A DNA stretch of 61,882 nt from Tannerellaceae bacterium (GCA_031257015.1 JAIRPK010000063.1:1-61882); one strand, 5' to 3'; shown: positions 25,980 to 37,290, numbered from the stretch's first letter. Program-made: numbers and translations. Notes: generated from the letters alone by a model not told the origin.

Positions 25980-27299
25980 ATGAATACCAAAAAGAATTTC
26001 ATCCTCGACACGAACGTCATCCTCCACGACTACCAGTGCCTCGACAACTTCCAGGAGAACGACATCTACATCCCCATCACCGTGCTCGAAGAGCTTGACA
26101 AGTTCAAGAAAGGCAGCGAACAAATCCACCATAACGCCCGCGCCTTCGTCCGTGCGCTCGACCAGCTCTCGGTCGGCGACATCTTCAACAAAGGCGTATC
26201 CATCGGCCCCGATCGCGGCGAGCTGCACATCGTTACCGGCGACAGTCTGCAGCCGAGCGTCGCCCAGGCCTTTATTGAGCGCACGCCCGACCACCGCATC
26301 CTCTCCTGCGCCATAACCATAGCCGAACGCCACCCGCAGATGAAGACCATCCTGGTCACAAAAGACATCAACCTCCGCATGAAAGCCCGCGCCCTCGGTA
26401 TGCCGGCCGAGGACTATACGACGGACAAGGTTGCCGGCAACAACCTCGTCGAAAGCTGCTACAAGACCATTGACAACGTCCCCCTCCACATGCTTGAGAA
26501 ACTGTACGGCAGAGCCACATCCGTCTCCATCGACGAACTCAACCTTTCACCCGTCAACAACCAGTGCTACATCTTCCGCAACGGCAGTCAGAGCGCCCTC
26601 GTCCGCTACCATGACATTCTCAAAGGCGTCTGCATGGCCGACAAGCGCCCGCCCAAAGGCATCGCCCCCCGCAATGCAGAGCAGACCTTCGCCTTCGACT
26701 TTCTGTTCTCCCGCAACATAAGCCTCATAGCCCTTACCGGCAAGGCAGGAACGGGCAAAACACTGCTCGCCCTCGCCGCCGCCCTCAGCCAGATTGCAGA
26801 TTACAGCAATATCCTTCTAGCCCGCCCCATTGTGGCGCTCGGCAACAAGGACCTTGGCTATCTGCCCGGCGATTCAAAGCAAAAGATAAGCCCCTACATG
26901 CAGCCACTGTTTGACAATCTCACGTTCATTAAAAACCAGTTCAGCCCCAACAGCAAAGAACTCCGCACGATTAACGACTGGCAGCAAAACGGCCGCCTGG
27001 CCATCGAAGCCCTGGCCTACATCCGCGGCCGCAGCCTCTCAAGTACCTACTGCATCATTGACGAAGCGCAGAACCTCACCCCGCACGAAATAAAAACCAT
27101 CATCACCCGTGCAGGCGAAGGCACAAAGATTGTCTTCACCGGCGACCTTGAGCAGATCGACGCCCCCTATCTCGACGCAGAAAGCAACGGCCTCGCCTAC
27201 ATGATCGAACGCATGAAAGGCCAGGACATCTTCGCCCATATCAACCTTGTAAAAGGCGAGCGCAGCCAGCTGTCCGAAATAGCCAGCCGATTATTGTAA
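25980..27299 (+). CDS. PIN-PhoH fusion ATPase (YlaK/PhoH2-like)
   Basis: 439 aa. The N-terminal PIN nuclease domain (about 5-150) has NFILDTNVILHD with Asp10, TVLEELDKFK, and a late VTKDINLRMKA. The PhoH P-loop domain (about 235-435) has Walker A GKAGTGKT and Walker B STYCIIDEAQNL. Such fusions act as RNA helicase-nucleases. The catalytic acidic residues look intact. It lies 20 bases after the PLP enzyme and 10 bases before the HU-like gene, in one operon. Confidence 0.94.
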   Translation: MNTKKNFILDTNVILHDYQCLDNFQENDIYIPITVLEELDKFKKGSEQIHHNARAFVRALDQLSVGDIFNKGVSIGPDRGELHIVTGDSLQPSVAQAFIERTPDHRILSCAITIAERHPQMKTILVTKDINLRMKARALGMPAEDYTTDKVAGNNLVESCYKTIDNVPLHMLEKLYGRATSVSIDELNLSPVNNQCYIFRNGSQSALVRYHDILKGVCMADKRPPKGIAPRNAEQTFAFDFLFSRNISLIALTGKAGTGKTLLALAAALSQIADYSNILLARPIVALGNKDLGYLPGDSKQKISPYMQPLFDNLTFIKNQFSPNSKELRTINDWQQNGRLAIEALAYIRGRSLSSTYCIIDEAQNLTPHEIKTIITRAGEGTKIVFTGDLEQIDAPYLDAESNGLAYMIERMKGQDIFAHINLVKGERSQLSEIASRLL

Positions 27300-27309
27300 C
27301 CCACAACAC

Positions 27310-28059
27310 ATGAGCCGAAAAGAATTTAACCTCCACCTGTCGGCCGTCAGCGGCATCCAGCACAACAAGCACCGCTACCGCGCCACGCTCGTCCCCCGCG
27401 GCCCCACAAAGCGCCCCGACGATCTCATCAACGACATCATCGCCGGCGGCACAGAGTTCCGCCCCGAAACCATCCGCAACATCCTCGACCTCGCAGCCGC
27501 CCGCATAGCCGACTACCTTGCCGAAGGATACAGCTACCAGGACCGCAACTTCCACCACTCCCCCATCGTCCACGGCATCTGGCACAGCCTGACTCCCGGC
27601 GCCGCCGAAAAGCAGTCTCACCGCATCACCGTGAGCACAAAGCTCACCCCCTCCATGCGTGCCCACCTCCGCGACGTTAACCTCAACATCCTGGGCGAGA
27701 AGCACGCCACAGCCGCCATCGGCCGCATAGTAAGCCTTGCCGGCGACACCCCCGGCGACGCCCTCATAGCCGGCGAATACATCCGCATCACCGGTCGGAA
27801 GATAAAAATCTTCCCCGACAGCGACGACCTCGGCGTCTTCTTCGTCCCCATGAACGGCGCCCCCGCAGTTCGAGTCGCACACCGCCTTCACGAAAACCGC
27901 AAAGGCATGATTGAAGCCCAGGTTCCCCCACAGCTGCCCCCCGGCGACTACATCATCCAAGTCCGCACCCGCTTCACGGACAATCCCTCCAAGCCTCTCC
28001 AGGAGCCGCGCATCATTGAGTACGACTACCCCCTGACCGTCCGCCCGGCCATACCATGA
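27310..28059 (+). CDS. HU-like DNA-binding protein with DUF4469 domain
   Basis: 249 aa. Residues about 1-120 match the HU/IHF-like fold found in Bacteroidetes (HU-DNA_bdg): RGPTKRPDDLINDIIAGGTE then ETIRNILDLAAARIADYLAEG. Residues about 130-245 form the C-terminal Ig-like DUF4469 domain (ITGRKIKIFPDSDDLGVFFV, GDYIIQVRTRF). It is likely a nucleoid-associated protein. It has one of the highest C contents of any plus-strand gene here, and a hairpin at 28074-28109 ends the unit. Confidence 0.9.
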   Translation: MSRKEFNLHLSAVSGIQHNKHRYRATLVPRGPTKRPDDLINDIIAGGTEFRPETIRNILDLAAARIADYLAEGYSYQDRNFHHSPIVHGIWHSLTPGAAEKQSHRITVSTKLTPSMRAHLRDVNLNILGEKHATAAIGRIVSLAGDTPGDALIAGEYIRITGRKIKIFPDSDDLGVFFVPMNGAPAVRVAHRLHENRKGMIEAQVPPQLPPGDYIIQVRTRFTDNPSKPLQEPRIIEYDYPLTVRPAIP

Positions 28060-28073
28060 CCCCCTCGCCGCAC

Positions 28074-28109
28074 AATGGCTGCCCCTCACCCCGGCAGCCA
28101 TTTACATTT
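28074..28109 (+). terminator. Terminator-like hairpin after the HU-DUF4469 gene
   Basis: AATGGCTG (28074-28081) pairs with CAGCCATT (28095-28102), followed by TTACATTT. Confidence 0.55.
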
Positions 28110-28200
28110 CCCGCCGTATTAACAGCCAGCATCCCGGAGCAGGCAATCCCCCTACCCCGCTGCCCGGTCGTTGACCATTCAGATGCCCGCCGAACATACC

Positions 28201-28287
28201 GCCGACCGAGTGGTTGGCACATCGCCAACTCGCCGGTTGGCGCACCGCAAACTCATGAGTTGGCGCATCGCAAACCCGCCGGTTGGC
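28201..28287. repeat. Palindrome array D: four 18-bp units, 23-bp period
   Basis: Units start at 28201, 28224, 28247 and 28270, each 18 bases with half-sites GCCAAC and GTTGGC (best copy GCCAACTCGCCGGTTGGC at 28224); spacers are 5 bases. The outer units are partly diverged. It lies in the 609-base gap between the HU-DUF4469 gene and pfp, upstream of the pfp promoter. The architecture resembles arrays A, B and C, but the core sequence and period differ. Short frames cross it and look like translated repeat rather than genes. Confidence 0.8.
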
Positions 28288-28418
28288 GACATCGTCGACG
28301 GACATGCAAGCCCTCAACGACCCTCCACAAGCCGCACTGTCAACCATCCGCATAAATGCACAAGAGACAATCATGCGGAAGAAAAACCGGCAAACATTCC
28401 CCATTCCGATATTTGGAT

Positions 28419-28426
28419 TATATTTG
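28419..28426 (+). promoter_or_regulatory. -7 element TATATTTG upstream of pfp
   Basis: TATATTTG 243 bases before the pfp start codon. This would give a long 5' leader; no ORF of known family is in it. Confidence 0.45.
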
Positions 28427-28668
28427 TACTCATAAATGCTCAAAGCGGACAGAGGCAATTACAGGCGAAGCCCTTTGCAGAAGCTGTGGAGGCCAGTCCG
28501 GAAGAAAATCGAAAAGATCCTGTTCACATACCCGCAAGCGGCGAACAGCCGTAAACATCTACATTTTAATTTATGGCTCGCAAGAGCAGAAGTCATTCAT
28601 TAAAAATAGTCACAAAATAAAATCAGATAAACAAGTAATCATTACTCACAATAGAAATCATCAAAGAC

Positions 28669-30327
28669 ATGAAAGAAAGCGCATTAGAAAAAGCAAGAGC
28701 GAACTACTCTCCGAAGATGCCGTCCATGCTTGGCGGTCCGGTCGAGGCGGTCGAGGGCGAGAAGACGCAATCGGTTGCCAACAATGAAGAAATCCAGTCC
28801 CTGTTCCCCAATACCTACGGGATGCCGGTCGTAAAGTTTATTCCCTCCCAGGCATCCAAGCCCATGCCCGCCATTAACGTAGGCGTCATACTCTCCGGTG
28901 GTCAGGCGCCCGGCGGTCACAACGTCATAGCCGGCTTATTCGACGGCCTGAAGAGCCTCCACGCGGATTCTCGCCTGTACGGTTTCCTGGGCGGGCCACG
29001 CGGTTTGATTGAGCATAATTATACAGAACTAACCAGTGATATTATAGATAAATACCGCAATACAGGCGGTTTCGACATTATACGTTCAGGTCGCGACAAA
29101 TTGGAGCATGAAAAGCAATTCGACGCCGGCCTGGAGATATTAAACCAGCTCAACATCAAGGCTCTAGTAATCATAGGGGGGGACGATTCAAACACGAACG
29201 CATGTCTGCTTGCCGAGTATTATAAGAAGAAGAACACGGGCATCCAGGTCATCGGTTGCCCCAAGACAATCGACGGCGATCTCAAGAACGCGCAGATCGA
29301 GACTTCGTTCGGATTCGACACTGCCTGCAAGGTATATTCCGAGCTAATCGGCAACATAGAGCGGGACTGCAATTCAGCGCGTAAATACTGGCATTTCATC
29401 AAACTGATGGGGCGCTCCGCCTCACATATAGCCCTCGAATGTGCATTGCAAACGCAGCCCAACCTGTGCATCATATCCGAGGAAGTACAACGTAACAACA
29501 GCAATCTCGACAACATAGTAACGGAGATAGCCGACCTGGTTGAAGAGCGTTACAACGCCGGGAACAGGTTCGGCATCATACTCATCCCCGAAGGTCTGAT
29601 TGAGTTTATACCGGACTTTAAAGTGCTCATCTCGGAAATAAACAAACTGCTGGGTGTCCCGGCGAACGCCGAGCAGTTCAACAAGCTGGACAAATCCGAG
29701 CGCATGTCTTACATCCAGGGGAAACTATCCCCTAAAAGCGCCCAGTTGTACGCCAGTCTTCCGGCAAGCGTAGCCGCCCAGCTCATACTGGAGCGTGATT
29801 CCCACGGCAATGTACAGGTGTCGCTTATTGAGACGGAGAAGCTCCTTTCCGACCTTGTTCGCACCAATTTAGCCGAGCGTAACAACCCTAAACTACTGGA
29901 GGCTTTTGCTCCCCTCCATCACTTTTTCGGATATGAAGGCCGTTGCGCAGCGCCCTCCAACTTTGACGCAAATTACTGCTACTCTCTCGGCTATACAGCC
30001 TCCCGCCTCATCGCCGCCGGCAAGACCGGCTACATGGCGTCCGTTACGAACACCACTGCCCCGGCATCAGAGTGGGAAGCAGGCGGTATTCCCATCACGA
30101 TGATGATGAATATGGAATATCGCAACGAGGGTTCAAAGCCCGTCATACGCAAGGCATTGGTTGAACTCGACGGAGCGCCGTTCCTCACCTTCGCCAAGCG
30201 TCGCGAGGACTGGAAGAAGAGCACCTCCTACCTCTATCCCGGCCCGATACAGTACTTCGGCCCTGCCGAATTGTGCGACCGCCCGACGATCACCCTTTGC
30301 CTTGAGCAAGGCAAGACTCTCGACTGA
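28669..30327 (+). CDS. pfp: PPi-dependent 6-phosphofructokinase
   Basis: 552 aa, matching the long PPi-PFK class (about 550 aa) rather than the 320-aa ATP enzyme. VILSGGQAPGGHNV binds fructose 6-phosphate and pyrophosphate. GGDDSNTNA carries Asp where ATP enzymes have Gly, the known marker of pyrophosphate use, and PKTIDGDLKN has the matching Lys. The catalytic Asp is in TIDGD; MGRSASHIA and PEGL follow. It makes fructose 1,6-bisphosphate reversibly from PPi, saving ATP in this fermentative carbon metabolism. The gene is single, with its own terminator at 30342-30376. Confidence 0.96.
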   Translation: MKESALEKARANYSPKMPSMLGGPVEAVEGEKTQSVANNEEIQSLFPNTYGMPVVKFIPSQASKPMPAINVGVILSGGQAPGGHNVIAGLFDGLKSLHADSRLYGFLGGPRGLIEHNYTELTSDIIDKYRNTGGFDIIRSGRDKLEHEKQFDAGLEILNQLNIKALVIIGGDDSNTNACLLAEYYKKKNTGIQVIGCPKTIDGDLKNAQIETSFGFDTACKVYSELIGNIERDCNSARKYWHFIKLMGRSASHIALECALQTQPNLCIISEEVQRNNSNLDNIVTEIADLVEERYNAGNRFGIILIPEGLIEFIPDFKVLISEINKLLGVPANAEQFNKLDKSERMSYIQGKLSPKSAQLYASLPASVAAQLILERDSHGNVQVSLIETEKLLSDLVRTNLAERNNPKLLEAFAPLHHFFGYEGRCAAPSNFDANYCYSLGYTASRLIAAGKTGYMASVTNTTAPASEWEAGGIPITMMMNMEYRNEGSKPVIRKALVELDGAPFLTFAKRREDWKKSTSYLYPGPIQYFGPAELCDRPTITLCLEQGKTLD

Positions 30328-30341
30328 ACAAATGATATGGA

Positions 30342-30376
30342 AAGAGGCGCACGGATAACCGATGCGCCTCTTTTTT
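30342..30376 (+). terminator. Intrinsic terminator of pfp
   Basis: AAGAGGCGCA (30342-30351) and TGCGCCTCTT (30363-30372) form a 10-bp stem with T6, 15 bases after the stop. Confidence 0.85.
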
Positions 30377-30396
30377 CATGCCCGTATGTGATGTCC

Positions 30397-30807
30397 TCAG
30401 AAGGGCTGCATCCGGAGATTCGGATTAATGGCGAGCAGGTCGTCGATGAGGCATTGCTTGTCCAGCTCCTGAACGGTGACATGCGTCGTCCGCGGCGTAT
30501 CGTCCAGATGAACAAAGTCAATATTGATTCCCATATTCGCTCCGGCGTCGGAGATGGAGATGAGCCTGTCGGCAGAGATGCGATAATAAGGTGTTTCAAG
30601 CACATTGCCGGGGAGAAGCCTGGCTGCACAGTTCCCTTTTTTGAGTATAAACCATGCGGTGACGGACTGGACAATTGCCTGACAGATAATCCATCCGCCG
30701 CCCTTGATTAGACATTCAATCCCGGCGGCAATGTACAATGCAGACGTGAAGGCGATGAGGAAATACTTTTGGTATGGCTTGATGATACCACGATAGGAAC
30801 GATTCAT
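30397..30807 (-). CDS. Small membrane protein, PH-like/unknown
   Basis: 136 aa. Two membrane segments are near the N-terminus (YFLIAFTSALYIAAGIECLI and WIICQAIVQSVTAWFIL), followed by an approximately 80-residue soluble part with short strands (YYRISADRLISISD, INIDFVHLDD, THVTVQELDKQ). That layout resembles bacterial PH-domain membrane proteins, but I cannot name a family. It has no clear operon partner; mutB ends 130 bases upstream on the same strand with its own terminator in between. Confidence 0.6.
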   Translation of the reverse strand: MNRSYRGIIKPYQKYFLIAFTSALYIAAGIECLIKGGGWIICQAIVQSVTAWFILKKGNCAARLLPGNVLETPYYRISADRLISISDAGANMGINIDFVHLDDTPRTTHVTVQELDKQCLIDDLLAINPNLRMQPF

Positions 30808-30861
30808 TGCTATTGGAATTTAAGGATTAATCCACATGCTTGTAAAAGAGAGTTTTTCATG

Positions 30862-30911
30862 CTAAAAAAAATAACGGCACGCCACACGGCATAAAACGTT
30901 GGACGTGCCGT
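30862..30911 (-). terminator. Intrinsic terminator of mutA-mutB
   Basis: ACGGCACG (minus 30911-30904) pairs with CGTGCCGT (30881-30874), followed by TATTTTTTTT on the minus strand. Confidence 0.8.
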
Positions 30912-30936
30912 CAGGTTAAAGTACAAGTGATTTACA

Positions 30937-33087
<2,151 letters not shown>

Positions 33088-33247
33088 GTTTATACTATTA
33101 TGTTATACTGCACTTAGCCAATGCTGTCGAAGACGGAATCAGGGAACCAAACCCGATAAACCATCAGGGATAATTCGCCGGACATACCGTCACGCAATCC
33201 TGCCAGGATTAAACATTCGCTCATGCTCTCCATATTCTTTAATTTCT

Positions 33248-35182
33248 TTAAATCAATCTCCCGTTAAACCCCTTCAACGTCTCCAGCACATTGCTGCGCA
33301 CATTGACGAAATTCACGATGCCTTCCGCTTTCAGTGCATCCATACATTCAGGAGCGCCGGCAACGACAAACTCAGCGCGACCTCCAAGAGCCTTAAAGGC
33401 CGGAACAGCCAGTGTGGCATATTCCTCGTCGCTCGAACAAAGGACAACGATCTGTGCGCCGGCTTTAACAGCCGCTTCTATTCCCTCTTCAACCGTCTCG
33501 AATCCAAGGTTGTCAATAACCTGATAGCCGGCACATGCGAAGAAGTTACAGGAGAACTGCGACCTCGCCAAGCGCATGGCCAGGTTCCCAATCGTCAGCA
33601 TGAACGCTTTCGGACATTTCCCGCTATTCTCCGTAGCCAGGCGCAACGTCTCGAACTCTGATGCCCCACGGCTGAAGTCCAGCGCAACGATTTCGGACTT
33701 CTCGTCATTGCCGCACTGGCAGGTATGGTCGCAAGTGCATGGAGGCGTGCAGTTACATCCTTCGCCGCATTTGCAAGCCTCAATCTTCGACGCCGCCGTT
33801 TCGGTGAAATTCGGATATTGATTCGTGCCCAGCAAGATCTCCTTGCGCGTAGCGATAGCCTTCTTCCTTGCAGATGAAGAAACATTCACGGCCTTCTGCA
33901 CTTCGCCCGTTTTGATTACCGCGTAAAAGCCGCCCTTATCCTCCGTCGTTTCGAGGAACAGCTTCCATGAGGCATCGGCGATGGAGTTTGTCAACACCTC
34001 TATATAATAAGAGCCGGCAGAAGGATCAATTACCTTGTCGAAATGACACTCTTCCTTCAGCAGCAGCTGTTGATTGCGTGCAATCCTCTCCGAAAAGTCG
34101 TCCGGAGTGCGGAACGCCCTGTCGAACGGCGCGACTGTGATGGAATCAACGCCGGCCAGGGCGGCAGACATGGCCTCCGTCTGGCTGCGAAGTAAATTCA
34201 CATGAGCATCGTATATAGTTGTGTTCCATGCGGAAGTTCTGGCGTGCGCCACCATCTTGCAAGCGCAGCGACACAGTCCGTCGGGCTTGTTGTTCGGGCA
34301 GTCATGCTTGCATACAGGCTCGTATGCCGCCACTATCTCCGCCCATAACCAGCGTGCAGCACGGAACTTGGCTATTTCCAGGAAATAATTGGAGCTGATG
34401 CCGAAGTTGAACTTAATCTTCTTGGCAACCACATCCACCGGAAAGCCAATGTCGCCAAGCTTGTCGATAAGTTCGTTCCCCCATGCCAGCGCATAACCAA
34501 GCTCCTGCGTGATATACGAGCCGGCATCGCTAAGCAGACAGGCATCGACAGCCAAAACCTTGTAGCGCGGAACAGCCATCCCGGCGTTCAGCACAGCAGC
34601 GGCCTCCGTTGTCCAGCCGTCATATTCCACGCCCCGCACCAGAGGCTTTTTAAACGGATTGTAATCCACGGAGCCGAAGCATTTGCTCAAATCGGCGCCC
34701 CGCTTAATCATATAGTCGCCCAGAATACGCAGCAATTCAGCCGACTGCCTGTTGCACGTCTTGAAATTAAGCTCCGTCTCTTCCGGATTAATTCCCTCCA
34801 GCAAAGTCACAATATTACCTTCCGAAACGCCGTCGCCACCGAAGTGGAAACCCAGGGAATTTACCCCCTTCTTCAACAATTCGTGCGCCTTCAGGTTCGC
34901 CGCCTTGAAATCGGAAACATCAATGTCCTGACGCACCTTCCAGTCATTGTTCGTCTTCGTTCCGCGCACATAGGGGAACTCGCCCGGCAAAGACTTCAGC
35001 CTCGGCCATCCGTCAATATCGCCGGCCCGATAAAAAGGTTGGACATCGAACCCCTCGCTTGTCTTCCAGACAAGTTTTTTCTCGAACGGCGCACCTTTAA
35101 GGTCAGCCGTGATTTTTTCCATCCATTCTTCAGTAGTAACGGGCGGAAATTCCGAGAAAAGTTTTTCTTTTAATTCTGCCAT
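33248..35182 (-). CDS. mutA: Methylmalonyl-CoA mutase small subunit with Cys-rich insertions
   Basis: 644 aa. The mutase barrel is recognisable (PFYRAGDIDGWPR, LKFGISSNYF-like region, NLLRSQTEAMSAALAGVDS, IDPSAGSYYIE). The C-terminal B12-like domain lacks DxHxxG, as usual for the non-catalytic subunit. Two Cys-rich segments are unusual: Cys291, 295, 304, 306, 308 in the barrel, and Cys470, 472, 476, 478, 482, 484, 488, 490 in the linker before the C-terminal domain. The second is four exact CxCxxx repeats with His486. It partners MutB encoded downstream. A -7 element lies at 35239-35232. Confidence 0.95.
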   Translation of the reverse strand: MAELKEKLFSEFPPVTTEEWMEKITADLKGAPFEKKLVWKTSEGFDVQPFYRAGDIDGWPRLKSLPGEFPYVRGTKTNNDWKVRQDIDVSDFKAANLKAHELLKKGVNSLGFHFGGDGVSEGNIVTLLEGINPEETELNFKTCNRQSAELLRILGDYMIKRGADLSKCFGSVDYNPFKKPLVRGVEYDGWTTEAAAVLNAGMAVPRYKVLAVDACLLSDAGSYITQELGYALAWGNELIDKLGDIGFPVDVVAKKIKFNFGISSNYFLEIAKFRAARWLWAEIVAAYEPVCKHDCPNNKPDGLCRCACKMVAHARTSAWNTTIYDAHVNLLRSQTEAMSAALAGVDSITVAPFDRAFRTPDDFSERIARNQQLLLKEECHFDKVIDPSAGSYYIEVLTNSIADASWKLFLETTEDKGGFYAVIKTGEVQKAVNVSSSARKKAIATRKEILLGTNQYPNFTETAASKIEACKCGEGCNCTPPCTCDHTCQCGNDEKSEIVALDFSRGASEFETLRLATENSGKCPKAFMLTIGNLAMRLARSQFSCNFFACAGYQVIDNLGFETVEEGIEAAVKAGAQIVVLCSSDEEYATLAVPAFKALGGRAEFVVAGAPECMDALKAEGIVNFVNVRSNVLETLKGFNGRLI

Positions 35183-35231
35183 ATTATTTTGTTGTTTATA
35201 AGACTTGTATTATTCCAGTAATTAGAACGAA

Positions 35232-35239
35232 CAAAGGTA
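35232..35239 (-). promoter_or_regulatory. -7 element TACCTTTG of mutA-mutB
   Basis: Minus-strand TACCTTTG 50 bases before the mutA start; no convincing TTG at -33. Confidence 0.5.
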
Positions 35240-35454
35240 TAATAAATACTTGAAAATCGCATGTTTCCACGCGCCGCCCGCCTTGCCGGCAGTATTCGGA
35301 AGCCCTGCATCGACGTCCTTTCAGAGCGCCTTGACAAGCAACACATAATTCACGGCACGCCGGCTCCGAAAAGCACACATTTAAACATGTTCCATCCCTC
35401 CCACCCGGAAAAATTCAACCGCCTGTACATATATAAATGTGTCACGAAAATTTC

Positions 35455-35672
35455 CGGCAAACTTTCCCATCAGGGGGAATGCTCCAAAATTTTTTCAGGA
35501 CGCTTTCCCTCAACGGGGAATGCTTCAAAATTTTTTCAGGCACAATTTTCCTCAAGGGGGAATGCTTCAAAATTTTTTCAGGCACGATTTTCCTCTGCGG
35601 GGAAAGCCCCACGATTTTTTCAGGACACTTTCCCACAAGGGGGAAAACGCCACGATTTTTTTTTGAGCCTTC
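35455..35672. repeat. 41/42-bp tandem repeat array with hairpin units, 5 units
   Basis: Five units of the form TTTCCCTCAACGGGGAATG then TTCAAAATTTTTTCAGG. CAGG falls at 35496, 35537, 35579 and 35621, so the period is 41 then 42 bases; the fifth unit is diverged. Each unit has a TTCCC/GGGAA hairpin. Frames of 14-residue periodicity stay open on both strands for parts of it, but the 41-base first step breaks them. It lies between mutA and the acyltransferase gene. Confidence 0.85.
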
Positions 35673-35869
35673 CCCATATATGAAAAAACATCCCTGAATT
35701 TGCGGGAAACATTCATGCTGACGGGAATCCCAACACGAAATCATGAAGACGCGAAGCCTGTACTTGAAACCTTCGCGCCTTCGTGACCTTGCGTTCACTT
35801 TCACGGATAAACATCCGGGTTAACGCGGTTGTGAAGCCGTAAAATAAAACTTTGTAAAGAGGAATATCA

Positions 35870-36053
35870 TTGGCAGAAAAAACGGACGTTTAAACTGCTA
35901 AAAAACAGATGCTGCGAAGGTAAAAAATAATCCAGGTTGCTGCAAGCGTTATGGACTGATTAACTAAACATTAGCAAAATAGTTTCGGCTGTCAAAAAAA
36001 AGCTTCTCCCCCCTGAATTTTTTAGCAGTTTAAACGTCCCTTTATTTTGCCAA
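35870..36053. repeat. 184-bp element with 36-bp inverted ends
   Basis: The left end (35870-35905) and right end (36018-36053) are inverted copies, 33 of 36 bases identical, with an exact inner run of 22 bases containing GTTTAAAC. The 112-base interior has no ORF. It looks like a miniature inverted-repeat element or a regulatory cruciform just upstream of the acyltransferase gene. No clean target-site duplication is seen. Confidence 0.8.
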
Positions 36054-36125
36054 CATCAATAGAAAGACCATTTTTTTGACACACAAGTTTAAGTTTCACA
36101 AGAAAACACTCTAAAAGATTTACAA

Positions 36126-37265
36126 ATGAGAAATATCGTTCACAGGAAGGAAAAATTCCAGCCCATTCCCTATCGCCCCGGCAATGTATGGCCCAACCCG
36201 CCGGCAAGCGAAAGAAGCAGAAGAATCGGAACGCTGAAAGGCGTTCAAATGCTGCGAGGCATCTCCGCATTATTCATCGTATATGCGTATGCCGTCCAAA
36301 ACTATTTCCCGGAAATAGAGTTCGGAAAATTCAGCGCCGATATATTTTTCGTTATCAGCGGCTTCGCCATATCTTTAAGCGTTTCAAACAGCGGAAAAAG
36401 CTTCCTTTTGAAACGAATTATCCGGCTCATGCCGCTATACTGGCTCGCCGTTTTTGCAACCGTTTCATTATACACATTCTACCCCAAAGACTTCCATAAT
36501 GCGACGGTTTCCCTCCCCGACATTTTGAGGACCATGTTTTTTGTGCCCTTTACAGACGGCGCAAAAGAGGCCATGCTGCCACAAGGCTGGACGTTACCCT
36601 TTGAAGTATTGTTCTATCTGACAGTCGCCGGCAGCCTCCTTTTAATTCGGAATCACAAGCGAGCGATATATGCGGCAATCCCCCTCCTTATTATCATCCC
36701 CTTCGCCCTGAATTATCTTGACATTCCCCAACATTTAAAAGAAGAATACTCCAGATGGCCATTCTTTTTGGAGTTCATATACGGCATCATAGCCTGGCGA
36801 ATTTATTCATCGGTTTATAAGCGCAGGAAATTGAAATACGGTCCATTTATATTCGCCTCACTCATCGCCATCATCCTGCTGTCATATGCACTCTTCATCC
36901 TGTCGGAAAAAAGAATTTCCCAGGTTCCTTTTGACATCCATATATCGTGGGGACTGCTTTCATTTATCCTTCTAATGTCCATGCTTTTACTCGAAGAAAA
37001 GATCAAGAAACACCCCCTGTCAATAAAACCATTAATAAAGATTGGAATGGCCGGATATAGCGTCTGTCTCCTCCATCCCTTCGTAATATTCTTCCTTCAA
37101 AAAGAAGCATATCCGAAACTTATTGGCGAAATTGAAAGTCCCACTATAAAGATCATTGAGCTAATTGTCGCGTACATGCTTGCAATAATATGCAGCCTCC
37201 TTATACACGTTTGTTTGGACAAACAAATACAAAAGAAACTAAGAAATATATTCATCTCCGATTAA
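36126..37265 (+). CDS. Acyltransferase-3 (OafA/YrhL-like) membrane protein
   Basis: 379 aa with about ten membrane segments after a 40-residue cytoplasmic N-terminus. Family landmarks are LRGISALFIV, IFFVISGFAISLS and RIIRLMPLYWLA. These enzymes move acetyl or other acyl groups to surface sugars. The catalytic His normally 11 residues after the LRG arginine is replaced: the segment reads VYAYAVQ with Tyr at that place. The protein may therefore be inactive or use another residue. It is a single gene with a hairpin at its 3' end and the 36-bp inverted-repeat element upstream. No polysaccharide cluster is nearby. Confidence 0.88.
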   Translation: MRNIVHRKEKFQPIPYRPGNVWPNPPASERSRRIGTLKGVQMLRGISALFIVYAYAVQNYFPEIEFGKFSADIFFVISGFAISLSVSNSGKSFLLKRIIRLMPLYWLAVFATVSLYTFYPKDFHNATVSLPDILRTMFFVPFTDGAKEAMLPQGWTLPFEVLFYLTVAGSLLLIRNHKRAIYAAIPLLIIIPFALNYLDIPQHLKEEYSRWPFFLEFIYGIIAWRIYSSVYKRRKLKYGPFIFASLIAIILLSYALFILSEKRISQVPFDIHISWGLLSFILLMSMLLLEEKIKKHPLSIKPLIKIGMAGYSVCLLHPFVIFFLQKEAYPKLIGEIESPTIKIIELIVAYMLAIICSLLIHVCLDKQIQKKLRNIFISD

Positions 37266-37290
37266 CAATCTGACAAAGCAGTTCAAAGAA

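Noticed and set aside
35437..35697. Plus-strand protein of 14-residue repeats
   Set aside because: The frame results from the 42-bp period; the first unit is 41 bases, and frames are open on both strands equally.
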